A stretch of 64,000 bases of DNA from Actinostola sp. cb2023 (taxonomy: Eukaryota; Cnidaria; Anthozoa; Actiniaria; Actinostolidae). The DNA lies in assembly GCA_033675265.1 (NCBI GenBank), contig JAUJYZ010000439.1, positions 1,027,034 to 1,091,033 on the forward strand. The letters run 5' to 3'. Below, piece after piece: positions 12,312-35,599 of this stretch. The position numbers were made by a program, and so were the translations under genes. The notes under the pieces were generated by a model that was not told the DNA's origin, ran no database searches, and worked only from the letters and a program-made list of their open reading frames with translations. Each line of letters begins with the position of its first letter. The first letter of the stretch is position 1.

Positions 12312-12954
12312 ACATACGCTATAGCCTGAAGTGAGTTGTTTTCGCGTTTCTGATCGGTAAATGTCGTGCCCAAAATATGTGTCCCTAATTAATTTGTACA
12401 TGTGTATGTTTCTTTAGCCCGCGGTATATCCTGACTCGTAAGCCCATCAGATACCGTATCTTGTGCTTTTCGTGGGAATTGCCTGTAGTTGAAGATCACC
12501 GTATTAATTGAGCTGATTAGTGCCGGCTGACCGTGTGTCAGTTTCAAGTGTGAATACTCGCATTGAAATCTCAATTATAAGTAATACATTAGTTATTCAT
12601 AAGCTATCCAGTTTTTCAAACACAGGGTAATACTATTCAAAACAAAGAAAGGTAGACTCGCCTAATAATTTGCAGTACTTGTCACATACATAAAACAAAA
12701 CATTTCATAACAACTACGGTATCTCCCTCTCACCAACTCTTATCCACAACTACTAGCAATGCATTCACCGTCAGCATTTACTGCTGTTAGGTAGCCTAGT
12801 TTAGAATATATAGAGTGTCGAGCCACTCGGTCCTACAGGCAAAATATTACACCGGTTGCATTCTTTACAAGTCCAAAGTCGCCAAAAATGCCTTTGTAGG
12901 TCCTGCAATCCACCACAGAACAACCAGAGAGACGATTTCACAATTGAGTCCGCC

Positions 12955-13196
12955 ATTTTGAATTTCATAACGGCAGTGCCGACATGTCTTCGTGAAAACC
13001 GTTTCTCGCTGCTGGGTTCTTTCAGCAGAACGGTCTCTACCACACCAGTCAAGCTTAATGATGCTGTCCTGGGGGCTTCTGTGGTGAATAATGGCTATAA
13101 ACACTCTAAAAATGCAAAATTGACCGCTCCTAGTAGCTACGAGATGCCGTTCCTCGAGGAGATTCACCAAAAGAGAAAGATTACGTCAGAACCTGA
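12955..13196 (+). CDS. candidate presequence exon of NFS1 (unproven)
   Basis: An open frame on the plus strand, about 2 kb upstream of the first firm NFS1 exon, reads like a mitochondrial targeting peptide: RFSLLGSFSRTVSTTPVK is rich in R, S and T with no acidic residue. The codon where a start would be expected (12955, preceded by GTCCGCC) is ATT, not ATG, and there is no upstream in-frame ATG. A donor giving the right phase for the exon at 15061 is not obvious; a GTAGCT after GCTCCTA is one weak option. The opposite strand also has ATGGCGGACTC here, so a bidirectional promoter region is an alternative reading. Confidence 0.2.
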
Positions 13197-13323
13197 GCCC
13201 GTGGGCTTTCAGAACTGTCAAGATTTCCATGGAAACCCCTTATATGGAATCGAAATTTCCTATGGCGTGATTAGGTCCAGAAAATCGCTAAAAAACTCAA
13301 AAATCTCTGGGTGTCAAAGGGTT

Positions 13324-13888
13324 AAAGTGCTACTTGGACGAAAATCGATCGAAGTTTAATTTAGCTGAAACTTCACTGAAATAATCTCAAAGAGCCATAC
13401 AATTACTGGTTAATGTGTTTTCTCAAAATTCCTATGGGAAGTATTACATTTTTATGAATCTTTAGAAGTTCAGTGAGGTCATCTACTCAACCCAAACAAT
13501 CAACACGGCTTCGCTCCACACATTTCTTTGTGTTTAGTTTCTTGAATTATTTTATTTCTATGAAGCTAAAAGTTTGGGTGAAGGAGTTTTCTTACATTAT
13601 TTGTGCTTAGGATTGATTGTCTGACCAGTTGTCTTCAATGCAGAGCTGTTATCTGAACAAAACATTGAGATATTTGGACTCACAAAATACAAAGAAATGT
13701 ATGGAGCTGAATGTTGGGTTGAGTAGATGACGTCACTGACACCTCTAAAGATTCATAAAAATATAGTACTTCCCTCTGGAATATCGAAAAAAGATTTTAA
13801 CTAGTTATTATTAGACCCTTGAAGAATTATTCAATGAAGTTTCAGCTAAATTAAATTTCGATTGATTTTCGTCCAAGTAGCACTTTTT
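13324..13888. mobile_element. 565-bp foldback element, TTAA-like edges
   Basis: The arms AAGTGCTACTTGGACGAAAA and its reverse complement at 13860-13885 are inverted, and a second inner pair (about 13430-13495 against 13715-13775, with TTTTTATGAATCTTTAGA-like core and GTAGATGAC) folds as well. TTAA occurs at both edges. A partial copy lies at 1-95. Confidence 0.7.
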
Positions 13889-14147
13889 AAAAAGATTCAC
13901 CGTGTAAACCGTGCGTTTTTATTGATTTTATGAGAAAAATGACCTTCGTTAAAGGGCATGGCATTGCTATGGTAACCTTTCAAGTGATCATTTTCATATA
14001 AAATGATTCCCCAACTCATGATCTGTCATATGGTTGGCTGAACGGGTGTCAAATTATACATCTGTATTAGCTATAAGACGATTTTTACATTTGGTATAAA
14101 GGCCCTTAAAACTATATGGAGCCACCTTAAGTTATAAGCTTATACGC

Positions 14148-14540
14148 AATAGGCGACTTGCACTAAGAGGTCACGTGACCCCAACCCCCTTAGATCGAAC
14201 AGCAGTGTCAAAATGAACTCCAGAAATGAGAAGAGCACCTCGAAATTAGTAAAAGGGCGAAGTTTCAGGGCATCATGTCTGACAGGAGAAATGGGAATAA
14301 AAATAAAATCCATCGTTTTCTAAGATTTTGTTTGGAAAATGCATTGGATTTTCCAAACAAAATCTTAGAAAACGATCGATTTTATTTTTTTAGTCATTTC
14401 TCCTGTCAGACATGATGCCCTGAAACTTTGCCCTTTTACTAATTTCGAGGTGCTCTTTTCATTTCTGGAGTTCATTTTGACATTGCTGTTCGTTTTATGG
14501 GAGTTAGGGTCACGTGACCTCTTAGTGCAAGTCGCCTATT
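14148..14540. repeat. near-perfect 390-bp palindrome
   Basis: The left arm from AATAGGCGACTTGCACTAAG (14148) is mirrored by CTTAGTGCAAGTCGCCTATT ending at 14540, with about 190-bp arms and a very short loop near 14341. Both arms carry GGTCACGTGACC next to the ends. It is probably a foldback transposable element; there is no coding content. Confidence 0.85.
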
Positions 14541-14769
14541 CAGGCCTTAGGCTGCAAATGTATTACGTAAGTAAGCTTATATTTCAATTTATTTGGAATG
14601 TGATTGTGTTTGTAATGTACATTTTGTTTGCATATACTATGTTTATAGTATTTATAGTATTTATTTATTTATATTATTATTATAAAGTTTGCCAATATTG
14701 TAAATACAGTACTTCTATCGTGTAATTTTAATTGTTCCAGATGGCTTTATCGAACAGTGGACCTGAGTC

Positions 14770-14945
14770 AATAGGCCATTTCCGAGTTCCTTTTATCTCT
14801 GTTTCAAAATGAGTCTACGTGTGAAACCTTTCTTATGCAAATAATTTTTTCCTTTTTCATGTAAATAAAACTAATTTTCATATGAAGGTTTCGCACGTAG
14901 ACTCGTTTTGAAACAGAGATAAAAGGAACTTGGGAATGGCCTATT
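14770..14945. repeat. foldback element, about 62-bp arms
   Basis: AATAGGCCATTTCCGAGTTC (14770) is mirrored by GAACTTGGGAATGGCCTATT (to 14945); arms continue through AGATAAAAGGAA and the loop is about 50 bp. It lies just upstream of the first firm NFS1 exon. Confidence 0.8.
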
Positions 14946-15060
14946 CACATATCTCAAATGTTGTCCCTTTTCAGACCATGTGACCATTCCCTTGGGCTTT
15001 AAAGTATTTTCTTCAATATCCTCATTTTCCAGATATTTGTTAAATGTACATTTATTGTAG

Positions 15061-27803
<12,743 letters not shown>

Positions 27804-27871
27804 AAAAGATCGTGTAGCATGATTCAAAATACAGATTATTATCTAATGCGCGCAAGTAGACATAATGTCCA

Positions 27872-28466
27872 GCACTTCCTGGCGCTTGGATACTTAATGT
27901 CCGGCACTTCCTGGCGCTTGGATACTTAATGTCAGGCACTTCCTGGCGCTTGGATACTTAATGTCAGGCACTTCCTGGCGCTTGGATCACTTAGTGTCCG
28001 GCACTTCCTGGCGCTTGGATACTTAATGTCCGGCACTTCCTGGCGCTTGGATACTTAATGTCAGGCACTTCCTGGCGCTTGGATACTTAATGTCTGGCAC
28101 TTCCTGGCGCTTGGATACTTAATGTCCGGCACTTCCTGGCGCTTGGATACTTAATGTCAGGCACTTCCTGGCGCTTGGATACTTAATGTCTGGCACTTCC
28201 TGGCGCTTGGATACTTAATGTCAGGCACTTCCTGGTGCTTGGATCACTTAGTGGCACTTCCTGGCGCTTGGATACTTAATGTCCGGCACTTCCTGGCGCT
28301 TGGATACTTAATGTCAGGCACTTCCTGGCGCTTGGATACTTAATGTCTGGCACTTCCTGGCGCTTGGATACTTAATGTCCGGCACTTCCTGGCGCTTGGA
28401 TACTTAATGTCAGGCACTTCCTGGCGCTTGGATACGTAATGTCCGGCACTTCCTGGCGCTTGGATG
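27872..28466. repeat. 32-bp minisatellite just after NFS1
   Basis: About 18 copies of a 32-bp unit (GCACTTCCTGGCGCTTGGAT followed by ACTTAATGTCxG) start 69 bp past the NFS1 stop codon. The variable base pair (CA, CC, TC before GG) marks higher-order order. It probably lies in the 3' untranslated region or directly downstream of it. Confidence 0.95.
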
Positions 28467-29040
28467 TAAGTGCAGACTTGGATAGCTCACTGGATAGTTT
28501 GCGGCATTGCCCTGTGTACTATTTAATAGACTTGACTTCAGTTTGTTGCTTTTTCTTTATTTTATTTAGTGTCAACAAAATTTTATTGATTATAACGATA
28601 ATTCTCAAGGCAGAATTGAATATGACGATATGATTTCGCGAAGGTGTCCGTTGAAAGATTAACGAATGTAATCATCAACGCTGTTCGCTGTTTTTAAAAC
28701 CCTTATAGCCTCGTCTATGTTGTGCACACTTAGCTTCAACGTGCACTCACTGGAATAGGAAAGGGAATGAGAAAGGAGAGAAAAGAAACTCCCATTTCGT
28801 TTCACCGTGGCCTTTCACTTCCATTTTCTCTTCTGTTTTTCCTGAGGAACTTTGCTGCTCGGACTAAACGACTTGACACAAAAAGAAGCAATGTTCATAT
28901 TATACTTTATGTGGTGGTCAGTATTTTCTCTGAATGAGATACAATAAATTACATGTTGAAAAAGGAAGGTATTTTTCGTAAAGTGTCACAAGTGCTAGCC
29001 TCCTCCGCAATCGTCTCTTATAGTACTGTTCTGCTTTTCA
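28467..29040. other. no gene recognised
   Basis: Sequence between two minisatellites; an AATAAA-like ACAATAAATTA near 28940 could serve as a poly(A) signal but is far from NFS1. Confidence 0.3.
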
Positions 29041-29044
29041 CTTT

Positions 29045-29760
29045 TCTGCTTTTCTGGTCTTCTACTGACTGGGCTTCCTGTGTTAGCTGGTCTTCTACTG
29101 ACTGCAGATGGGGTTGTAATACGTATTCCATATATGGTAAAAGCGTGCAAGCGAATAGCGGCCCCTAACAAGCGTATAGCGGCCCCTAACAAGCGAATAG
29201 CGGCCCCAATTTGGTTAATAGGTATTTGCAATGCAAAATATTTTCAAAAGCTAGAAAAAATGCAGAGTTTGGCAGCGTAATCCCTCGTGGTCAAGTGCGT
29301 TAATGCGGAGGGTTAGGGATGGGGCAGACTATGAAGTGATTAATTTGACGATTCGAGTTTCAGATTTGATATATAGTTTTTAATAATCGGATGAAAAAAA
29401 ATTATAAGTCCAATCGTCCAATCCTAGGAAATAAAAAAGGGTCCGCCATTCGCTTGTTAAGTGCTTCTATTCGCTTGTTAGGGGCCGCTATACGCTCATA
29501 CCATATATGGAATACGTATTACAACCCCGACTCACTGACTGGGCTTCCTGTGTTAGCTGGTCTTCTACTGACTGGGCTTCCTGTGTTAGCTGGTTTTCTA
29601 CTGACTGGGCTTCCTGTGTTAGCTGGTCTTCTATACTGGGCTTCCTGTGTTAGCTGGTTTTCTACTGACTGGGCTTCCTGTGTTAGCTGGTCTTCTACTG
29701 ACTGGGCTTCCTGTGTTAGCTGGTCTTCTACTTACTGGGTTTCCTGTATTAGCTGAGCGG
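29045..29760. repeat. 33-bp minisatellite with inverted flanking segment
   Basis: Copies of a 33-bp unit (GACTGGGCTTCCTGTGTTAG then CTGGTCTTCTACT) occur at 29065-29105 (2 copies) and 29530-29755 (7 copies). A segment next to the first block (GTAATACGTATTCCATATAT through GCGAATAGCGGCCCC) is repeated in inverse orientation at 29445-29525, so the two blocks sit in an inverted-repeat setting. Confidence 0.85.
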
Positions 29761-29854
29761 GACTAGTGGCCTCGCACAGGGATCCCAGAAAAGCACAGGG
29801 ATCCCACAGAAAAAGCAAAGGGATCTTCCAATCCCAGAAGGGGTTGCATGATCA

Positions 29855-29935
29855 TACCTGAGGTTCAATTAATTGTCTTATTCTAGAATCTAGTTTTGCC
29901 ACAGGTTTGAAGTAAATTTTGTGTTGGGCCCCCTG
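29855..29935. mobile_element. fragment of the 15806-15964 element family
   Basis: It shares CATACCTGAGGTTCAA and AGAATCTAGTTTTGCCACA with the element in the NFS1 intron; both ends are missing. Confidence 0.6.
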
Positions 29936-30246
29936 CTCCGACCTCGATCACCTTTATATGGTCAATGAGCACTTACAAAGTATATGGTGAATGAAAGTGT
30001 GACGTCAAATTGAGCGAAAGCGAGAGGCGCAAAGTTTTTCAATTTTCAGGACATTTTACAAACTTTAACTTTAACAATTCATTTAATGGCTTAATTACCA
30101 ACTATTGATCCGTCAGTTTTATTTATTGATTACCTATAAATAGACATATTAAAGGTATTGTAAGAGCATCGAGATTGTTATCGGGGCCAAGAGTTTGAAG
30201 TCGGAATAAAATAAAGAAAATCGTGTTAATTTTAAAATGATGACTT

Positions 30247-31123
30247 CACATCGTGAGAAACAGGGAACCCACGACCTTACAACTAACAAGAACATTGAGA
30301 GAAAAAACAGGGAACCCATGACCTTACAACTAACAAGAACATTGAGAAAAGAAACAGGGAACCCACGACCTTACAACTAACAAGAACAGTGAGAAAAGAA
30401 ACAGGGAACCCATGACCTTGCAACTAACAAGAACATTGAGAGAAAAAACAGGGAACTCACGACCTTACAACTAACAAGAACATTGAGAGAAAAAACAGGG
30501 AACTCACGACCTTACAACTAACAAGAACATTGAGTAAAAGAAACAGGGAACTCACGACCTTACAACTAACAAGAACATTGAGAGAAAAAAAGGGAACTCA
30601 CGACCTTACAACTAACAAGAACATTGACTTAAAAAACAGGGAACTCACGACCTTACAAACTAACAAGAACATTGAGAAAAGAAACAGGGAACCCACGACC
30701 TTACAACTAACAAGAACATTGAGAAAAGAAACAGGGAACTCACGACCTTACAACTAACAAGAACATTGAGAGAAAAAACAGGGAACTCACGACCTTACAA
30801 CTAACAAGAACATTGAGAAAAGAAACAGGGAACTCACGACCTTACAACTAACAAGAACATATGCGAGAATTTAATCGGCAACGCACGACCTTACAACTAA
30901 CAAGAACAGTTTGAAAAGAAACAGGGAACCCATGACCTTGCAACTAACAAGAACATTGAGAAAGAACAGGCAACCCATGACCTTACAACTAACAAGAACA
31001 TTGAGAAAAGAAACAGGGAACCCACGACCTTACAACTAACAAGAACATTGAGAAAAGAAACAGAGAACCCACGACCTTACAACTAACAAGAACATTGAGA
31101 AAAGAAACAGGCAACCCATGACC
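30247..31123. repeat. 47-bp minisatellite, about 18 copies
   Basis: The unit is CTAACAAGAACATTGAGAAA then AGAAACAGGGAACCCACGACCTTACAA, with variants (GAGAAAAA, CTCACGACC, CATGACC). The array is split by two later insertions (31124-31204 and 31227-32612) and resumes for one unit at 32613-32660. Confidence 0.95.
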
Positions 31124-31204
31124 GTCTCCCTCGCAGCCGTGCTAAGTGTCGTCACGCAAAAGAGCGTTGCGTGACGACACTTAGCACGGGCTGCGAGGGA
31201 GACT
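31124..31204. mobile_element. 81-bp hairpin MITE with 11-bp target duplication
   Basis: GTCTCCCTCGCAGCCGTGCT is mirrored by AGCACGGGCTGCGAGGGAGAC with a 7-bp loop. AACCCATGACC borders both sides, a duplicated piece of the 47-bp unit it interrupts. Confidence 0.8.
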
Positions 31205-31226
31205 AACCCATGACCGGCCTTCAACT

Positions 31227-32612
31227 AACATGTATTGTTTTGTCTGCGCATGCGTTAGAATTCAGATTTGAAAGTGATTTGCCGCCATTTTTTTGCAAAT
31301 TGCACTGCGGTGGGAGATTTAGTGAGCGATCTTCGTCTCTAGAATGATGTTCAAGAAAGTATTCAAAAGGAAATCAATAGTCTGCCTACTTTTGTTTTGC
31401 TGTAGATGATTTTTTTCCGAATAAGGGTCGTAGATAATAAAATATCAAGGAACAAAATCCGCCGAAACAAGGAATTATCCTAAAACCAGCTACATTGTCC
31501 TTTGGGTTTATTCTCATCGAAGATGATTTCAAGAGATACCTCACAACAAAAGTTAGTACTGACACATTGAAGGTCACATTCTGTGAATTTGAGTTCTGTA
31601 CTTTTCAGTATTCTCAAAGTATTTTGCTCGGTTCAGCGTGGGTTTTTATCATTTTTGCACGTACATTCCTACCTAAAGAACATATATTTATTAACACCCC
31701 CCAGCCGAAAATAGCACAAAAAACTTCTTCTAAGCTTATTATTTTGCATTCGAGAACTTATTTTAAGCTGAGAAAAATTGTCCCTCAATGTGAGATCGTA
31801 TTATTTAGGTATTATGGTATCAGTACACACTATTTGTCCTATTATGAGTTTGATTTTCAAAGGTCGTGTATACCATATTACAAACACTCTATGTGTTGAA
31901 GTTTATTGTAAAGGATAGCTTAATTCTTCATTTTTTGGACTTCTTAGAATCAGCTGTAAACCTTTTTGATATAAGTTTGATTCACATTGAGATTTTATTC
32001 AGCATTGTGTTTGCGAATCGTTTATCTGAATTGGTGACGTGTCAAACTAAATTATAGGAAAACCTTTCTTAGTAGCTCACCCCCCAGCAATTTTCTTCCG
32101 TGATTTATTGCTTCACTCATGCTAGTTTCGTAAGGTCTTGTTTGTTGGAGAAAAAAAAATTGTCCCTCTTGCTTTGCGGTGGATTTGAAGTGTCCAAGTA
32201 TCACTCATTCACCCGACTTCTCCGTAGGAATGTTGCCGTGTTTTGGCCGATTTTGTTCCTTTATACGGAAAAAAATATCCACAGCACCACAAAAGTAGGC
32301 GGACTATTGATTTCCTTTCAATGATTTTCTTAAACTTCATTCTAGAGACGAAGATCGCTCACTAAAGGCGTCCACAGCAGTGCACTTGGCAAAACAATAG
32401 CGATACTTCATGTTTACAAACATTAACATTGTGATGTAAATGTCCCAACCATTTCCACAAAAGCTTTTCACACGTTTTGTTTCAACAGCCAATCGATCTC
32501 TGGTTGGCACATCGTTGGCATACTGAATGTCAAAAGCTGAAGTATTGATTATGCAAATAGGTACTTTGAAATCTGAATCCCAACGCATGCGCAGACAAAA
32601 TGTATACATGTT
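31227..32612. mobile_element. 1,386-bp DNA element with long inverted ends and 9-bp target duplication
   Basis: Its ends AACATGTATTGTTTTGTCTG and the inverse of AACATGTATACATTTTGTCT continue as inverted repeats through GCGCATGCGTT and AATTCAGATTTGAAAGT, and a further inner pair (AGTGAGCGATCTTCGTCTCT at 31320 against 32342-32366) extends the pairing to about 180 bp. CCTTCAACT flanks both sides (31218-31226, 32613-32621) inside the 47-bp array. The interior has no recognisable transposase. Confidence 0.8.
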
Positions 32613-32776
32613 CCTTCAACTAACAAGAACATTGAGAAAAGAAACAGGCAACCCATTAGCTTATGACTTGTCCAATAGTAGCGATCAGGCCCCATTCTTA
32701 TGCAATGTAATCAGTTGTATTTTAGATTGATGTTCAATTTTTTATAATTATATTTATAGATTTATAGATTTATTAC

Positions 32777-33593
32777 TCGGGCCCAGGCCGCAGGCCGCCC
32801 GAGTTAGAAAATGCGGATTTCGGTAGTAGTAGTAGTAGTAGTAGTAGTTTTGTTCGGCTTCAAAATGACGAGTATGCGACGTATTTAATCGTATCCGGAG
32901 TTTCAAGATTACTCCGCAGATTTGAAAAGATAAAGGAGACACAGGACTCAAGTAGATTATGAATCTTAGTTTTGAAAGCAGCTGTAGATCTTCAAGCTAT
33001 TAAAAGGTCAGGATTCTAGTTCATCGTTCAATGACTAGAAGTGGTAAAAGGACTAGAAGCTCGCTTAAAATATATATTTTTTTAAACAAACGCGAGGCCG
33101 TTATCGGAACCATCTGACCTATGCAACCTCAAGACGTATCATGTTCGTACTCACCGGACTAATAGTCTCCCTCGTCACTCAACTGTCACTGATTGTCATG
33201 ACGTGAGAAATTATATTGTATTGAAGAAGATGTCCTTGTTTTATTCGACGTTCGAACCGTAACTCGAACCCGAACTCGATTCCAAACTCGACGTTTCGGG
33301 ATCTGAAGCTAGAGAGGGGGCCTTTACACAAACTCATCAAAATCAAATCAATTGAACTCAAAGTCAAAAGGTAATCAAATGAACTCAAAGGCAAATCAAA
33401 TGAACTCGACACATACATGTATATACATAGTCTCCCTCGTCACGCAACTGTCAGTCATTGTCAGGTCTCTCCTCGCGCAGCTGACATTGTCCTTGTTCTT
33501 CAACCAACTGGCATTCATTTTCAAGTACTTCCTCGAACAACTGACATTTTCCTTTTCACAATGCCCGAGTGAACGCTCATTGAGCGTCTTGTT
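32777..33593 (+). repeat. 817-bp repeat, copy A
   Basis: It starts CTCGGGCCCAGGCCGCAGGC and ends GCGTCTTGTT. Nearly identical to copy B at 33961-34771; differences include the number of GTA triplets after TTTCG and a few single bases. No protein of known family is encoded. Confidence 0.9.
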
Positions 33594-33837
33594 TAGTTTA
33601 GGTTAGAGGGCCACAAGTTTATCAGTCTGAGACTGTTTAGTGTCACCCTCAGAAAATATGAAAACCCGACTTCTTCAGTCCTCGGTTGATTTACCTGATG
33701 ACGAAACAGAACAAGTGCAGCATGAAACCCGATGTGAATATTCACATTTTCTCGTTATGCTTCAGGGCATGCACGTAGCGAAAAGAAGACGAATCGTGTT
33801 TCGACTTGGTAGACACCGCTGTACACCGTGACAAAAG
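33594..33837. other. spacer between repeat copies, no gene recognised
   Basis: Unique sequence between copy A and the inverted-repeat frame of copy B. Confidence 0.3.
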
Positions 33838-34856
33838 ACGTTTTACAAGGAAAACGCTAGATCCCAATGACCAAAACCAGGTCAAGATTTGAATAACAAT
33901 AGATGCCTCGTTCTACAAAGACATGTCCTTTGTAGAACGAGGCATATCTAACAATAGTTACTCGGGCCCAGGCCGCAGGCCGCCCGAGTTAGAAAATGCG
34001 GATTTCGGTAGTAGTAGTAGTAGTTTTGTTCGGCTTCAAAATGACGAGTATGCGACGTATTTAATCGTATCCGGAGTTTCAAGATTACTCCGCAGATTTG
34101 AAAAGATAAAGGAGACACAGGACTCAAGTAGATTATGAATCTTAGTTTTGAAAGCAGCTGTAGATCTTCAAGCTATTAAAAGGTCAGGATTCTAGTTCAT
34201 CGTTCAATGACTAGAAGTGGTAAAAGGACTAGAAGCTCGCTTAAAATATATATTTTTTTAAACAAACGCGAGGCCGTTATCGGAACCATCTGACCTATGC
34301 AACCTCAAGACGTATCATGTTCGTACTCACCGGACTAATAGTCTCCCTCGTCACTCAACTGTCACTGATTGTCATGACGTCAGAGAAATTATATTGTATT
34401 GAAGAAGATGTCCTTGTTTTATTCGACGTTCGAACCGTAACTCGAACCCGAACTCGATTCCAAACTCGACGTTTCGGGATCTGAAGCTAGAGAGGGGGCC
34501 TTTACACAAACTCATCAAAATCAAATCAATTGAACTCAAAGTCAAAAGGTAATCAAATGAACTCAAAGGCAAATCAAATGAACTCGACACATACATGTAT
34601 ATACATAGTCTCCCTCGTCACGCAACTGTCAGTCATTGTCAGGTCTCTCCTCGCGCAGCTGACATTGTCCTTGTTCTTCAACCAACTGGCATTCATTTTC
34701 AAGTACTTCCTCGAACAACTGACATTTTCCTTTTCACAATGCCCGAGTGAACGCTCATTGAGCGTCTTGTTCCTATTGTTGTACAACAGTTCCCATCGGT
34801 TATTCAAATCTTGACCTGGTTTTGGTCATTGGGATCTAGTGTTTTCCGTTTTACAA
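33838..34856. repeat. inverted repeats enclosing copy B
   Basis: The left arm 33838-33903 (GATCCCAATGACCAAAACCA) is the inverse of the right arm 34772-34856 (TGGTTTTGGTCATTGGGATC), with a 20-bp insertion in the right arm. A smaller perfect hairpin (ATGCCTCGTTCTACAAAG and its inverse) sits at 33905-33948. Copy B of the 817-bp repeat lies inside. Confidence 0.8.
33961..34771 (+). repeat. 817-bp repeat, copy B
   Basis: Second, nearly identical copy of 32777-33593, about 1,180 bp downstream in the same orientation. The high identity suggests a recent duplication. Confidence 0.9.
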
Positions 34857-35599
34857 ACTCTTCAACACACAAATGCACTTTCTTTGCTAAACTTCTTTTC
34901 GTCTCATCATTCCTCGTCTTTCTATAGACCAAATCGGCTAACGCAATGTTGTACCCAATTCAGATCTTTTGTTAATACGGTTCTTTGTCTGTTGTATTTC
35001 GATTTCAATAGAGCATTGACATGGAAATTTTTGGAACAAAAAGCTCTTATGCCCAAAGGTTTTGAATTGGGATAAAGAATGTATAACGAGGAACGAATGT
35101 GCACTGACAGTGTGACCGGTCATGGTTCAGTGAAGGTAACTTGCAAATCCTTCTCTGTGAAACAGAAGTAGCATAATAGCCTTGAGCTGACTGGTTTCAA
35201 CTCTTTACGTATGTTCTCTTGAAGGTAATTAAATGTCGATATTTGCTTATCTTAACACAATACCGTGGCGGACCATGCCGCAAAATATCGATTTTCATAC
35301 CGTGTTAGAGAAAATCAAAGGACCAGAAACCGCGTGGTGACACTACGTCTTCATACTGTTTCTCTGGCTAATTTATCACCCTTTATCAGTGCTAGAGGGC
35401 TCGAATCCCCGGTGATGTCGGACAGCACATACCCGGTACCATTCAGTTACATCAATGGAAGTATTGACTCCCTCTCCCTCCAGTGGCATTGTAAAACACG
35501 CTCTCAAATTTGAACGAACTGAAGATTTGCTGGTTGAATGCATATTTGTCATGACACTTGCCGTGTATGAATTACAAATGAATTATCTTTCCTTTTCAG
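34857..35599. other. upstream region and probable 5' UTR intron of the VIAAT-like gene
   Basis: No coding exon is seen. The sequence TTTCCTTTTCAG ends right at the ATG (35600), which is a good 3' splice site, so a non-coding first exon probably lies somewhere upstream. Confidence 0.4.

Larger units (their letters stand above)
11641..13321. mobile_element. possible TTAA-type element with CCC... ends
   Basis: CCCATTGACTCCTAC after TTAA at the left and the inverse of CCCTTTGACACCCAG before TTAA at the right form imperfect 15-bp ends. TTAA duplication with CCC ends is typical of piggyBac-type elements. The ends are short and imperfect, and the interior (about 12.9-13.2 kb) may be host sequence, so this is tentative. 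Confidence 0.35.
11448..14126. mobile_element. 2.7-kb composite element bounded by GGTGGCTCCATATAGTTT ends and TTA duplication
   Basis: GGTGGCTCCATATAGTTT at 11448 is matched by AAACTATATGGAGCCACC ending at 14126, and TTA flanks both ends. A 3-bp TTA duplication is typical of PIF/Harbinger-type elements. The interior contains two further inverted-repeat units (11641-13321 and 13324-13888). No transposase was recognised, so this looks like a non-autonomous element that has taken up other elements. Confidence 0.5.

Noticed and set aside
12801..13052. Minus-strand frame beginning with ATGGCGGACTC
   Set aside because: A good start context, but the peptide has no recognisable features and no downstream exon was found.
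27872..31123. Minisatellites considered as CRISPR arrays
   Set aside because: The 32-, 33- and 47-bp units are tandem without unique spacers, no cas-like gene is present, and the genome is eukaryotic.
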